Assembly: GCA_934591745.1 (NCBI GenBank)
Contig: CAKTPQ010000002.1
Coordinates: 1 to 64,000 of the forward strand
Source: an uncultured Oscillospiraceae bacterium
GTDB lineage: Bacteria > Bacillota > Clostridia > Oscillospirales > Oscillospiraceae
DNA length: 64,000 nt
Direction of reading: 5' to 3'
Part shown: piece by piece, positions 16,710-26,151 of the stretch
How positions within the stretch are numbered: the stretch's first letter is position 1
How the letters are laid out: every line of letters begins with the position of its first letter
Notes under the pieces: model-generated
What the model saw: the letters and a program-made list of their open reading frames with translations, nothing else
What the model was told of the DNA's origin: nothing
Database searches by the model: none
Program-made: the position numbers and the translations under genes

Positions 16710-19700
16710 ATGACGAAAAAACGCATCCGCCAGATGAACAGCGCCCTGCGCCGCCGTCTGACCAACCGCCCCGCGGCGGACTGGCTGCCCGACGGGGAGA
16801 CGTTTGCCCGGACGCTGGAGGCCGAAAACTACATGCAGCGGTTTGCCCCGCTGTTCCATGGGGAGCGGCTGCGCTGCGCCGACGTGCTGGCCCTGTGCCG
16901 CCCGGAGCTGGACGTTCTCAGCGGCGGCAGAGAGCCGGAGCAGGGCTGGCTGGCCTATACCTACGACTTTGCCCGCCGCCTGCTGTACCCGGAGCGGGAC
17001 GCCGCCGCGCCCTACGGTCCGGGGGCGGTGTTCCTCCTGTCGGTGCTGCAGGTGCTGTTTGCCGCGGAGGAGGAGCTGCTGCCCAGGGACCCGGCGTGGA
17101 CGTTCGACTTCCTGACGGAGGAGGAGCTGTCCGGCTGCGCCTGCGCCGCCAGCTACGGTCAGATGCTGCGCAGCTGGAAGCGGGAGTACGTCTATGAGCT
17201 GATGCGGCTGGGGCTGGAGGCCACGCCCTACCGCACGCTGGAGCATATCGCCGGCGTCCACCATGTGGCCATGACCGCCGCCAGGGCGCTGCGCCGCGCC
17301 GGTGTGGCACTGGATCTGGCGCTGGTGTCCGGCAGCGCCGCCGGACACGACATCGGCAAGTTCGGCTGCCGTCCCGGCGAGCGGGTGCCCTATCTGCACT
17401 ACTACTACACCGATCTGTGGTTCCGCCGCCGCCGCATCACCGATATCGGCCATGTGGCCGCCAACCACTCCGTCTGGGATCTGGAGCCGGACTACCTGTC
17501 GGTGGAGTCGCTGCTGCTGATCTACGCGGACTTCCGGGTGAAGCAGAGCCGCGGCCCCGACGGGCGGGAGATCACCCGTATCTCCTCGCTGGCGGAGGCC
17601 TTTGACGTGATCCTGGCCAAGCTGGACGGCGTGGACGATGCCAAGCGCCGCCGGTACATGCGGGTCTACGCCCGGCTGCGGGATTTTGAGCAGTTCATGG
17701 TGGACAAGGGCGTGGACATGACGCTGTGCGGCCGCGACACGCCGCCCCGCCCGGTAAAGCAGACGGCGCTGATGACCGACGACGAGGCCCTCCACGCCCT
17801 GACCATGCAGTGCGTGGAGCACAATATGGAGCTGATGAGCCGCCTCACCGGGCAGCGCAGCTTCGCCCAGCTGCTGGAGCTGGCCAGAGGCGAGACAAAC
17901 TGGCGCCGCCTGCGGGCATATCTGGGCGTGTTTGAATCCTATTCCCTGTACCTCCATATTCCCCAGAAGGTGCAGACGCTGGCCTTTCTCTATGAGCTGC
18001 TGATGCACCGGGAGGGCGACATCCGCCGTCAGGCGGCGGCGCTGCTGGGCGAGATCATCGGCGGCTTCCACGCCGGCTACGCCAAGGAGCGGCCCGCCGG
18101 CAGCCGTCCCGATCCCCGGTCCATCACCGATCTGGACCAGTGGAAGCTGTATCTGGACAAGATCCTCTACCCCGACCACAAGCTGATGCCCCAGCACCGG
18201 CGGTGGATCGGCTATACCCTGAAATTCGTGGTCATCTCCCTGCTGCAGCACGCCGCAGGCCGGGAGGAGCGTTTTCTGGCACCGCTGTTCGCCTACTACC
18301 GCCGGCCGGAGAAGCTGGAGGACAGCGCGGCGTTCCAGCTGCTGGACGCCGCCGCCGCGCTGCCGGACGCGGTGTATACCCGCCGCCACACGGCGCTGCT
18401 GCTGCGGTTTGCCGAGACGCTCTCCGCCCGGGAGGACGTGCAGGTGCGCACCGCCGCCGTACTGCTGCTGGATCGGCTGCACCGGCTGGCGCCCCAGTCT
18501 CCCGGCCCCCTGCGGGCGTTGGAGCGGACGGACTGCACAGGCAGCACCACCCTCCGTCTGCTGCGGGAGGATGTGATGCAGAGCGGCGCGGCCATCACCC
18601 TGCCGGACGACGCCGTGTCCGAGATATTTCTGGACAACCTGAAGACCGCCACGCCGTGGATCACCAAGCAGGCCAACATCCGTCTGCTGACGGACTTCGC
18701 CCGCAGCGGCAGCAGCCCCGCACTGCACATCGCCACCCATCTTTCCAATCTCATCAAGGTCAGCGACCGCGTTACCGTACGCCACAGCGCCGGCAGCGCC
18801 CTGCTGGAGCTGGCCCCCCGCCTGACGGCGGACCAGCGCAACGAGGTGGCGGTGGAGCTGTGCCGCGGTCTGGAGCTGGGTCAGCAGGAGTTCACCAAGT
18901 ATATCCCCGACTATCTGGGGCGCTTTGCCCTGTGGCTGCCTCCCGCTGAGCTGGACGAGGTGCTGGACGACCTGTGGGTGAACCTCAGCGCCTCCGACAG
19001 CCGGGTGGCCGCCTCGGTGCTGGACACCGTGGGCATCATCTATGAGGCCTATGACACCTACCGCACCCGCTATCCCGAGGAGGACGAGGCCTACCGCCGC
19101 CGCCGTCAGCGGCTGCTGGGCATGCTGATGCGGGGCCTGTACGGCATCGACGCCGCTGTGCGGCAGGAGGCGCTGTACGTGCTGGGCCGCCGGGTGTTCG
19201 GCTCGGCGGAGCTGGGCGACCACGAGAAGTGCCGCGCCTTTGTGCTGACGGAGCGGAAGCTGCTGGCCGCCTACGACGAGGAGCCGGACGAGGGCCTGAC
19301 ATTCTACTACCGGGCGGCCATGCTGGGCCGGCTCTACCGCTTCATGACGGAGGAGCAGCTGTTCCGGGAGGGCTTCGACTTCGGCCCGCCCCGGCCGCTG
19401 GCTTTCTTCCCCGGCACCTTCGACCCCTTCACCCTGTCCCACAAGGGCATCGTCCGGGCTATCCGGGACGCGGGCTTCGAGGTGCTGCTGGCCATTGACG
19501 AGTTTTCCTGGTCCAAGCGCACCCAGCCCTACCGCATCCGCCGCCGCATCGCGGCCATGTCCGTGGCCAACGAGTTCCACGTCCACATTTTCCCGGAGAA
19601 CTTCCCGGTGAACATCGCCAACCCGGAAAACCTGCGCCAGCTGCGGCAGGCGTTTCCGGGGCGCAGCGTGTCCATCGTGGTGGGCAGCGACGTGGTGGCC

Positions 19701-21473
19701 CACGCATCGTCCTATCACAAGCCGCCCACGGCGGATTCCATCCACACGTTCGACCATGTGGTGTTCCGCCGCACGGAGCCGGACGCCGAGCCGGCGGATT
19801 ACAGCTGTATCACCGGCCATGTGGTGGAACTGACACTGCCGCCCCAGCTGGAGGAGATCAGCTCCACCCGCATCCGGGAGGCGGTGGACGCCAACCGGGA
19901 TGTGTCCAATCTCATCGACCCCATGGCCCAGGAGTTCATCTACCGGCAGGGCCTGTACCTCCGGGAGCCGCAGGACAAGCCGGTGCTGCGGACGGAGGAT
20001 CTGCTGTTCGTCAGCTGCCCCGGCCCGGAGGAGCGGACGGACAGCCTGCTGCGGGACATCTTCGGCGCCTCCTCTGCCGCCATGCGCCGACGGCTGGAGG
20101 AGTGCGGCGACCAGCTGATGCTGCTGTGCGACGGCGTCAGCGGCGATGTGCTGGGCGCGGCGTCCTACCGCTGCCTGGACTCCCAGCACCTGTTCGCACG
20201 GCTGAACGATCCGGCTCTCAGCGGCATCGTCCGCCAGAACGCCGGGGGCCGCACCCTGCTGCTCAGCGGCCTGTTCGTCCCCAAGGGCGAGCGGCAGCTG
20301 GATCTCGGTCAGCTGCTGCTGACGGAGGTGCTGACCACCGCCCTCAGCCGGGAGTACACCTACGCGCTGTACTGCCCGCTGGAGGGCGCCGTGTCCGGCT
20401 ACGGACGGCAGCTGGCGCAGCTGCAGGGCTTCGTACCCGTGCAGCACCGGGAGGGCTATGACGTGCTGGGCGTGGATATGCGCCGGCCCATTGTCCTCAG
20501 CCGCAACGTGGACACCGCCATCAAGGCACCGCTGGGCACATCGCCCCGTGTGGCGGCGGCCATTGCGGGCGCCCACCGGCGTCTGCAGGCCGCGCTGACG
20601 AAGCTGCAGCCAGGCTCACTGGTGCTGAGCCTGTCAGCCGGGGTCATCTACCACCGGCTGCTCCAGCGCATCACCGCCCGCAACGGCGTGCCGGCGGAGC
20701 CGGTGACGCCGCGGGTCCTCGGCCCCGATATCTGTGTGCCCTACGGCAAGATCCTGCGGGGCGTGGCGGTGCCCAACACCGTTACCAAGACGCTGCGCAC
20801 CGACAAGGTGTACGAGGCGGATCTCAGCGCCTATTCCATCGAAGCCTACCCCGACTATTCGCCGCTGCCCGACCAGGTGCGCACCATCCGGGCCTTTGAC
20901 CGGCCGGTGATCCTGGTGGACGACATGCTCCACGACGGCAAGCGTATCCGGCGTCTGGCCCCGCTGCTGGAGGAGACAAATACCCCGGTGGATCAGGTGC
21001 TGGTGGGCTATCTCACCGGCGTGGGCCGGGAGCTTATGGAGCAGCTGGGCTATCCGGTGGACGGCATCTACTACCTGCCCAACCTGCGGATGCGGTTCGT
21101 GGAATCCACGCTGTATCCCTTTATCGGCGGCGACACCGTCCGCCGCACCGAGCGGCTCCCCGGCGGGCTTCAGCCGTCTGTGAACCGCATTTTGCCCTAC
21201 GCCGCGCCGGAATTCGCCCCCATGGACGGCCGCACCGCGTGGGAGCTGAGCCTGTGCTGCCTGGAAAACGCACGGGATATCCTGCTGGCGCTGGAGACGG
21301 AGTTCCGAAGCCTCTACGCCCGCAACCTGACGCTGAACCGGCTGGGCGAAGCGGTGGTGCTGCCCCTGTGTCCCGACAAGGGCGGCTGCATCACCTACGA
21401 CGTGAGCCGCGCCGCCTCCGCCTGTCTGGAGGGGGATATCGAGCTGTTGAAGCGGATGCGCCCGGCGGACTGA
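16710..21473 (+). CDS. Giant multidomain protein: HD, helical repeats, NadD-like nucleotidyltransferase, GNAT-like and PRTase-like domains
   Basis: The 1587-residue protein is a string of modules. An HD phosphohydrolase-like domain lies at about 175-290 (H184/H185, H213-D214 in AAGHDIGKF, D274). Helical, HEAT-like repeats fill about 440-890. A NadD/PPAT-type nucleotidyltransferase follows at about 897-1075, with GTFDPFTLSH at 902-911 and ISSTRIR at 1050-1056, both active-site motifs intact. A GNAT-like region spans about 1085-1255 (DVLGAASYR, LQGFVPV). A phosphoribosyltransferase-like domain at about 1285-1530 has VILVDDMLHDGKR at 1400-1412, the PRPP-loop position. The start follows GGGAGGG; the frame opens earlier at 16641. 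It heads an operon with the next two genes. The true reaction is unknown. Confidence 0.85.
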   Translation: MTKKRIRQMNSALRRRLTNRPAADWLPDGETFARTLEAENYMQRFAPLFHGERLRCADVLALCRPELDVLSGGREPEQGWLAYTYDFARRLLYPERDAAAPYGPGAVFLLSVLQVLFAAEEELLPRDPAWTFDFLTEEELSGCACAASYGQMLRSWKREYVYELMRLGLEATPYRTLEHIAGVHHVAMTAARALRRAGVALDLALVSGSAAGHDIGKFGCRPGERVPYLHYYYTDLWFRRRRITDIGHVAANHSVWDLEPDYLSVESLLLIYADFRVKQSRGPDGREITRISSLAEAFDVILAKLDGVDDAKRRRYMRVYARLRDFEQFMVDKGVDMTLCGRDTPPRPVKQTALMTDDEALHALTMQCVEHNMELMSRLTGQRSFAQLLELARGETNWRRLRAYLGVFESYSLYLHIPQKVQTLAFLYELLMHREGDIRRQAAALLGEIIGGFHAGYAKERPAGSRPDPRSITDLDQWKLYLDKILYPDHKLMPQHRRWIGYTLKFVVISLLQHAAGREERFLAPLFAYYRRPEKLEDSAAFQLLDAAAALPDAVYTRRHTALLLRFAETLSAREDVQVRTAAVLLLDRLHRLAPQSPGPLRALERTDCTGSTTLRLLREDVMQSGAAITLPDDAVSEIFLDNLKTATPWITKQANIRLLTDFARSGSSPALHIATHLSNLIKVSDRVTVRHSAGSALLELAPRLTADQRNEVAVELCRGLELGQQEFTKYIPDYLGRFALWLPPAELDEVLDDLWVNLSASDSRVAASVLDTVGIIYEAYDTYRTRYPEEDEAYRRRRQRLLGMLMRGLYGIDAAVRQEALYVLGRRVFGSAELGDHEKCRAFVLTERKLLAAYDEEPDEGLTFYYRAAMLGRLYRFMTEEQLFREGFDFGPPRPLAFFPGTFDPFTLSHKGIVRAIRDAGFEVLLAIDEFSWSKRTQPYRIRRRIAAMSVANEFHVHIFPENFPVNIANPENLRQLRQAFPGRSVSIVVGSDVVAHASSYHKPPTADSIHTFDHVVFRRTEPDAEPADYSCITGHVVELTLPPQLEEISSTRIREAVDANRDVSNLIDPMAQEFIYRQGLYLREPQDKPVLRTEDLLFVSCPGPEERTDSLLRDIFGASSAAMRRRLEECGDQLMLLCDGVSGDVLGAASYRCLDSQHLFARLNDPALSGIVRQNAGGRTLLLSGLFVPKGERQLDLGQLLLTEVLTTALSREYTYALYCPLEGAVSGYGRQLAQLQGFVPVQHREGYDVLGVDMRRPIVLSRNVDTAIKAPLGTSPRVAAAIAGAHRRLQAALTKLQPGSLVLSLSAGVIYHRLLQRITARNGVPAEPVTPRVLGPDICVPYGKILRGVAVPNTVTKTLRTDKVYEADLSAYSIEAYPDYSPLPDQVRTIRAFDRPVILVDDMLHDGKRIRRLAPLLEETNTPVDQVLVGYLTGVGRELMEQLGYPVDGIYYLPNLRMRFVESTLYPFIGGDTVRRTERLPGGLQPSVNRILPYAAPEFAPMDGRTAWELSLCCLENARDILLALETEFRSLYARNLTLNRLGEAVVLPLCPDKGGCITYDVSRAASACLEGDIELLKRMRPAD

Positions 21474-21491
21474 CGGGAAAGGAGAAACGAT

Positions 21492-22460
21492 ATGAACGGT
21501 TTTACTCTGGGCTTTGACAATGCCTCCGGCGGCGTGCTGCGCCTGTCGGAGAAAGTCCGCGTCACACTGCTGGCGCTGGGCGATGTGGGCAGCACGCTGC
21601 TGATGGGCCTGCGGCTCATGGGCGGCGACGTCATCGCGTCTATCGGCATCTGCGATGTGCGCCCCGGCGCGGCCCAGCGCTGGGAGTTCGAGCTGAACCA
21701 GATCCAGCCGCCGGACGGCGCGGCCATGCCGCCGGTGGACATCATCCAGCCGGAGCAGGTATTTGACGGCGACGTGTTTTTGTTCTGCGCCTCCCGGATG
21801 GTGCCGGACACCTCCGTCACCGGCGGCGATGTGCGCATGGCGCAGTATGGGCTGAACCGGGAGCTGGCCGCCGTCTATGCCCGCATGGCGCGGGATAAGG
21901 GCTACAAGGGACTTTTCTGCGTGGTCAGCGACCCGGTGGATCCCCTATGCCGCGCTGTACTGCGGGAGAGCAGCCGGGACGAAAGCGGCGAGCCGGACGG
22001 CAGGGGCCTGCGTCCCTGTCAGGTGCGGGGCTTCGGCCTGGGCGTCATGCATGCCCGTGCGCTGTACTTCGCCCGGAAGGACCCTCGCTTTGCCGCCTAT
22101 CTCACGGAGGGACGGGCCTTCGGTCCTCACGGGGAGGACCTGGTGCTGGCCAACTCCATCGAGCACTACGACGACGCCCTGTCCCGGGAGCTGACGGAGA
22201 AGGTGGCGCACGCCAATCTGGACATGCGGAGACTGGGCTACAAGCCCTATGTGGCCCCGGCCCTCAGCTCCGGTGCGCTGACGCTGCTGGCACTGCTGCG
22301 GGGCCAATGGCACTACGCCTCCGTGTATATGGACGGCATCTTCATGGGCTGCCGCAGCCGCCTGACGCCCGCAGGCATCGAGGTGGAGCAGCTGTCCCTG
22401 CCGCCTGCGCTGCAGGCGCGTATTGAGGAAACGGCGGCGCGGCTGGGCGCCATCGACTGA
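21492..22460 (+). CDS. Lactate/malate dehydrogenase-like NAD-binding protein
   Basis: This 322-residue protein resembles the LDH/MDH superfamily. The Rossmann start VTLLALGDVGSTLLMGL corresponds to the dinucleotide loop; VVSDPVDPLCRAV matches the family's V(T/S)NPVD segment; GFGLGVMHARALYFA corresponds to the LDxxR helix; GPHGEDLVLANS keeps the catalytic histidine in G-x-HG. The usual first residues and the loop arginine are not clear, so it may be a divergent or non-catalytic dehydrogenase. It starts 18 bp after the giant gene with AAAGGAG and is followed 14 bp later by the flavodoxin-fold gene. Confidence 0.75.
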   Translation: MNGFTLGFDNASGGVLRLSEKVRVTLLALGDVGSTLLMGLRLMGGDVIASIGICDVRPGAAQRWEFELNQIQPPDGAAMPPVDIIQPEQVFDGDVFLFCASRMVPDTSVTGGDVRMAQYGLNRELAAVYARMARDKGYKGLFCVVSDPVDPLCRAVLRESSRDESGEPDGRGLRPCQVRGFGLGVMHARALYFARKDPRFAAYLTEGRAFGPHGEDLVLANSIEHYDDALSRELTEKVAHANLDMRRLGYKPYVAPALSSGALTLLALLRGQWHYASVYMDGIFMGCRSRLTPAGIEVEQLSLPPALQARIEETAARLGAID

Positions 22461-22474
22461 GAGGAGGACGGGCC

Positions 22475-23506
22475 ATGCTGACGGTACTTTTGCCGGAAAA
22501 CGGTCACAGTACGCCGCTGCGCCAGCTGCTGACGCCGCTGCTGCCGGCGGGCAGCCAGTTCCGCGACCCGGACGACGGGCTGGAGGGCCTGACGGATAAG
22601 CGGCTGCTGTTCGCCGTGGCGCTGGACGAGGGCGGCTGCAACGAGGCGTACTACCGGATGCTCTTCCGTCTGCGCCGGAGCCTGACGCTGCTCCACGGCT
22701 GTGTGGCGGGGCTGGTGGTCACGGGCGTGGGGGAGTTCTATACCAAGGACGTGGCACGGGACATGGTGTTCGCCGCCAACCAGTCCGGCTGCGCGTTTAT
22801 CGGACGGCCGCTGGTGGAGGCCACCGGCTCCCTGCGGAATTTCCGGACGCAGGCGCAGATCGGCGGCACCGATGAGGTCACGGCGTTCCACGCCGCTGTG
22901 GCCGAGTTGATCGGGCGGCTCACGGATTGGGAAAAGCCCGCGCCCATCCGGCACATTCTGGCGCTCCACGCCTCCCAGCGCAGCACCTCCAATACGCTGG
23001 CGCTGTGGGAGCTTGTGAAAAGCGCCCTGCCGGACACGGTGGAGGTGGAGGAGATCTGCCTGCGCAACGGCACCATGGCCGACTGCAACGGGTGCAGCTA
23101 TACCGCCTGTCTCCACTTCGGGGAGCAGGGCGGCTGCTTCTACGGCGGCCCCATGGTGGAGGAGGTCTACCCCGCTGTCCGGCGGTGCGACGCGCTGGTG
23201 ATGCTGTGTGCCAACTACAACGATGCGCTGGCGGCCAACCTGACGGCCTGCGTCAACCGGCTGACGGCGCTGTTCCGCCAGAACCGGTTTTACGACAAGC
23301 GGCTGTTCGGCCTGGTGGTGTCCGGCTACTCCGGCGGCGACCTGCTGGCGCGGCAGCTGATCTCGGCGCTGAACATGAACAAGTCCTTCTTCCTGCCGCC
23401 CCACTTCTGTCTGCTGGAGACGGCCAACGAGCGGGGCAGCCTGGTGAAGCTGCCCCACATCGCGGAGGAGGCGGCGCGGTTCGCCGGGAGCATGATGGAA
23501 AACTGA
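22475..23506 (+). CDS. Two-part protein with C-terminal flavodoxin/NADPH-dependent FMN reductase-like domain
   Basis: The 343-residue protein has an N-terminal half of about 150 residues without a recognised family (VVTGVGEFYTKDVARDMVF resembles a flavodoxin-like or reductase fold) and a C-terminal half (about 165-340) like iron-sulfur flavoproteins and NADPH-dependent FMN reductases. In the latter, ILALHASQRSTSNT is the flavin phosphate loop, CNGCSYTACLHFGEQGGC is a cysteine cluster, and MLCANYNDALAANLTACVNRL is the flavin ring region. RBS GAGGAGG precedes the ATG. It is third in the operon with the giant and LDH-like genes, hinting at redox chemistry with NAD(P) and flavin. Confidence 0.75.
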   Translation: MLTVLLPENGHSTPLRQLLTPLLPAGSQFRDPDDGLEGLTDKRLLFAVALDEGGCNEAYYRMLFRLRRSLTLLHGCVAGLVVTGVGEFYTKDVARDMVFAANQSGCAFIGRPLVEATGSLRNFRTQAQIGGTDEVTAFHAAVAELIGRLTDWEKPAPIRHILALHASQRSTSNTLALWELVKSALPDTVEVEEICLRNGTMADCNGCSYTACLHFGEQGGCFYGGPMVEEVYPAVRRCDALVMLCANYNDALAANLTACVNRLTALFRQNRFYDKRLFGLVVSGYSGGDLLARQLISALNMNKSFFLPPHFCLLETANERGSLVKLPHIAEEAARFAGSMMEN

Positions 23507-23517
23507 GCAGAAACGGT

Positions 23518-23554
23518 AAGAGACGGATATGCGTAAAACGCATATCCGTCTCTT
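23518..23554. terminator. Stem-loop between convergent operons
   Basis: AAGAGACGGATATGCGT, loop AAA, ACGCATATCCGTCTCTT: a perfect 17-bp stem. U tracts are weak on both strands, but its position between convergent genes supports termination. Confidence 0.7.
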
Positions 23555-23597
23555 GCTGTATGATGAGAGAGAAACAGTGGTGTCAGGGGTCTATCGT

Positions 23598-24029
23598 CTA
23601 ATCGTTTTTGCCGCGGAGGGCCTCGCCCAGCGTCCGCCAGCCCAGCATGGCGCACTTCACACGGGCGGGCATGTGGGCCACGTCCCGCAGGGCGCCGGCC
23701 TCCTCCAGCTGGTCGATCTCATCCTCCGTGGCCTCGCCGCGGATCATCCGCTGGAACAGGTCACAGAGGTGGAGGGCCTCGTCTTTGGGACGGCCGATGA
23801 CCATGCCCAGCATGATGTCCGCCGACGCCTGGGACACGGCGCAGCCGCTGCCGACGAAGGCGCCATCGGTAATGGTATCGCCGTCGGTCTTGAGCTTCAG
23901 GCGTATCTCATCGCCGCAGCTGGGGTTGACCCCCGCCAGCTCGATGTCGGCGTCCAGCAGGTCGTGCTTGAACTCGGGATGGAGGTTGTGCTCCGTCAGG
24001 ATCTCGTTGTAAAAGCGGTTAGTTTCCAT
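23598..24029 (-). CDS. sufU: SUF iron-sulfur assembly protein SufU
   Basis: SufU is the Gram-positive sulfur-transfer partner of the desulfurase SufS. The 143-residue product has the three zinc/sulfur cysteines in context: NPSCGDEIRLKLK, FVGSGCAVSQASADIM and ARVKCAMLGWRTL. A longer frame runs to 24206 inside sufS, but METNRFYNEIL at 24029 matches the family start and overlaps the sufS stop by 11 bp. It is the last gene of sufCBDSU. The order C-B-D-S-U is the standard Firmicute arrangement. Confidence 0.95.
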   Translation of the reverse strand: METNRFYNEILTEHNLHPEFKHDLLDADIELAGVNPSCGDEIRLKLKTDGDTITDGAFVGSGCAVSQASADIMLGMVIGRPKDEALHLCDLFQRMIRGEATEDEIDQLEEAGALRDVAHMPARVKCAMLGWRTLGEALRGKND

Positions 24030-25233
24030 AGCCCATACGCTCCCTGATGGTGGACAGGCTCTGCAGCAGACGGTCCACCTCGTTTTCCGTGTTGTAGAAG
24101 GCAAAGCTGGCCCGCACCGTGGCGCTGAGTCCCAGATGCTGCAGAAGCGGCTGGGCACAGTGGTGACCCGCCCGGACATCCACGCCGTCGCAGGCCAGGA
24201 TCTCACTGACGTCGTGGGGATGGACGCCCTCCACGGTGAAGGTGACGATGCCGCTGTGCTCCTCCGGCTTATCCGAGCCGATGACGTGGATGTGGGGCAT
24301 GTCTGCCATGCCCGCCAGCGTCCGCTGCGTCAGGGCCAGCTCCTGCCGGTGCATGGCTTCGAAGCCCACGGACTGTACATAGTCGATGGCGGCGTGCAGC
24401 CCCGCCGCGCCGGCGGCGTTGACGGTGCCGGCCTCATATTTGTGGGGCAGCTCCGCGAACACCGCACCCTCCCGGCTGACGGACTCGATCATCTCGCCGC
24501 CGGTGAGAAACGGGGGCATCGCCTCCAGCAGGGCACGCTTGCCGTACAGCACGCCGATGCCCATGGGGCCGTAGACCTTGTGGCCGGAGAAGGCCAGGAA
24601 GTCCGCGTCCAGCGCCTGCACGTCCACGGGGATGTGGGGCGTGCTCTGGGCGCCGTCCACCACCAGCACCGCGCCGCGCCTGTGAGCCATGTCCGCCAGC
24701 CGGCGGATGGGGTTGACGCGGCCGATGACGTTGGAGACGTGGGTCACGGCCACCAGCTTCGTTTTATCGGTGATGAGGGCCTCGGCCTTGTTCAGGTCCA
24801 GGCTGCCGTCCGGCTCGCAGTCCAGGAATTTCAGGGACGCGCCGGTCTGGCGGCACACCATCTGCCAGGGCAGCAGGTCGCTGTGATGCTCCAGAATGGA
24901 GACCACCACCTCGTCCCCGGCCTTGATATGGCTGAGGCCGTAGCTGTACGCCACCAGATTCAGACCCTCGGTGGTGTTGCGGGTGAACACGATCTCCGCC
25001 GTGCTCTTTGCGTTCAGGAACCGGCGCACCGCCTCCCGGGCGTTCTCGTAGGCGTCGGTGGCCGCGATACTCAGGGGGTACAGGCCCCGGAGGGGGTTGG
25101 CGTTCTGCTCACAGTAGAAGCGGCGCACCGCGTCCAGCACGCACTGGGGCCGCTGGGCCGTGGCCGCGTTGTCCAGATAGGCGATATCCTGCGCCATCAG
25201 CAGGGGGAAATCCTTTCGATAGGCGTTGGTCAT
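24019..25233 (-). CDS. sufS: Cysteine desulfurase SufS
   Basis: This 404-residue PLP enzyme takes sulfur from L-cysteine as a persulfide and passes it to SufU. It shows HHSDLLPWQ, the PLP lysine in FLAFSGHKVYGPMGIG, and the catalytic cysteine in VRAGHHCAQPLL, which marks the group II desulfurases. Length is normal (about 405). It lies 1 bp from sufD and overlaps sufU. The whole operon has a consensus promoter before sufC. Confidence 0.96.
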   Translation of the reverse strand: MTNAYRKDFPLLMAQDIAYLDNAATAQRPQCVLDAVRRFYCEQNANPLRGLYPLSIAATDAYENAREAVRRFLNAKSTAEIVFTRNTTEGLNLVAYSYGLSHIKAGDEVVVSILEHHSDLLPWQMVCRQTGASLKFLDCEPDGSLDLNKAEALITDKTKLVAVTHVSNVIGRVNPIRRLADMAHRRGAVLVVDGAQSTPHIPVDVQALDADFLAFSGHKVYGPMGIGVLYGKRALLEAMPPFLTGGEMIESVSREGAVFAELPHKYEAGTVNAAGAAGLHAAIDYVQSVGFEAMHRQELALTQRTLAGMADMPHIHVIGSDKPEEHSGIVTFTVEGVHPHDVSEILACDGVDVRAGHHCAQPLLQHLGLSATVRASFAFYNTENEVDRLLQSLSTIRERMGYGN

Positions 25234-25234
25234 G

Positions 25235-26131
25235 TCACATACCTCCGTTCAATTCATGCTGTACCGTCTCCGCTGTGGCGTCGTCGCCCAGGTCGTGGGC
25301 CAGACGCTCCACGGCGGCACGGGCCATCAGGTCCTCCGCCGCAGCGCGGTCGAAACCCCGGCTCTCGAAGTAAAAGAGCGTGTTGTCGTCCAGTGCGCCG
25401 ATGGTGGCGCCGTGGGTGCCCTCCACATTCTCCTCGGCACAGAGGATCAGAGGCACGGTCTTGTTCACCACATCGTCGCCAAGCAGCAGCACCGTCTCCT
25501 GCTCGCTGCCGGTGGAGCCGGCGGAGCCGTGCCTGAAGTCGATAGTGCCGCGGAACACCTTTTTAGCGCTGCCGGACAGCGCACCGGACACGTCGATGTC
25601 GCTGCGGGTGTTCTGCCCCACATGGTCCACCGCCAGATTCAGGTCGATGACCTGCTCATCCCGGCCCAGATAACCCATAGCGGCCTTCAGGGACGCGCCG
25701 TCCGCCAGCGTCAGCCGGTCGTCGGCGTAGGTGTCGCCCCGACCGGGCAGCAGGCGGTACAGCTCCACAGAGCTGCCCTCCGGACAGCGGGCCGCCACCT
25801 CGCTGCGCAGGACGGCGCCCGCGTCCATGGCCTGCACCTGCACCAGACGGATCACCGCGCCCGCCGCGGGCCGCAGCACCGTCCGGACGTGGAGGTGCTC
25901 TCCGCCCCGGAACGTCTCGTACACCGTGACGCGCTGGCCGGGAGCGGCGGTGACCTCCACCGTTTTCCGGGTGTAGTGCGCATGGGCGGACAGCGTCAGC
26001 CGTCCGTCGGCGGACAGCAGCTCCGTGCCGCCGTCCACGGCGCCCGCCTCGTCCCAGAGGAGGGCCGTTTCATTGACGCCCAGCCGGTTCCATGTACGGG
26101 TGGGCAGTTTGTTCACAAGAATGGTATCCAT
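25235..26131 (-). CDS. sufD: SUF scaffold protein SufD
   Basis: SufD partners SufB and SufC in the Fe-S scaffold complex SufBC2D. The 298-residue product (from the ATG at 26131, eight bases after AAAGGAG) is shorter than typical SufD (about 420), as in many Clostridia, and keeps the beta-helix region with GTIDFRHGSAGSTGSEQET and the C-terminal EGTHGATIGALDDNTLFYFESRGFD, split here around residues 235-260. A TTG two codons upstream could also start it. It lies between sufB and sufS. Confidence 0.92.
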   Translation of the reverse strand: MDTILVNKLPTRTWNRLGVNETALLWDEAGAVDGGTELLSADGRLTLSAHAHYTRKTVEVTAAPGQRVTVYETFRGGEHLHVRTVLRPAAGAVIRLVQVQAMDAGAVLRSEVAARCPEGSSVELYRLLPGRGDTYADDRLTLADGASLKAAMGYLGRDEQVIDLNLAVDHVGQNTRSDIDVSGALSGSAKKVFRGTIDFRHGSAGSTGSEQETVLLLGDDVVNKTVPLILCAEENVEGTHGATIGALDDNTLFYFESRGFDRAAAEDLMARAAVERLAHDLGDDATAETVQHELNGGM

Positions 26132-26151
26132 TGTCAAAGCTCCTTTCCCGC

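Noticed and set aside
16587-20576. 1329-residue minus-strand open frame opposite the giant gene
   Set aside because: It is a mirror of GC-rich codon use in the real gene, rich in His, Gln, Arg and Gly, with no domain motifs, promoter or ribosome site.
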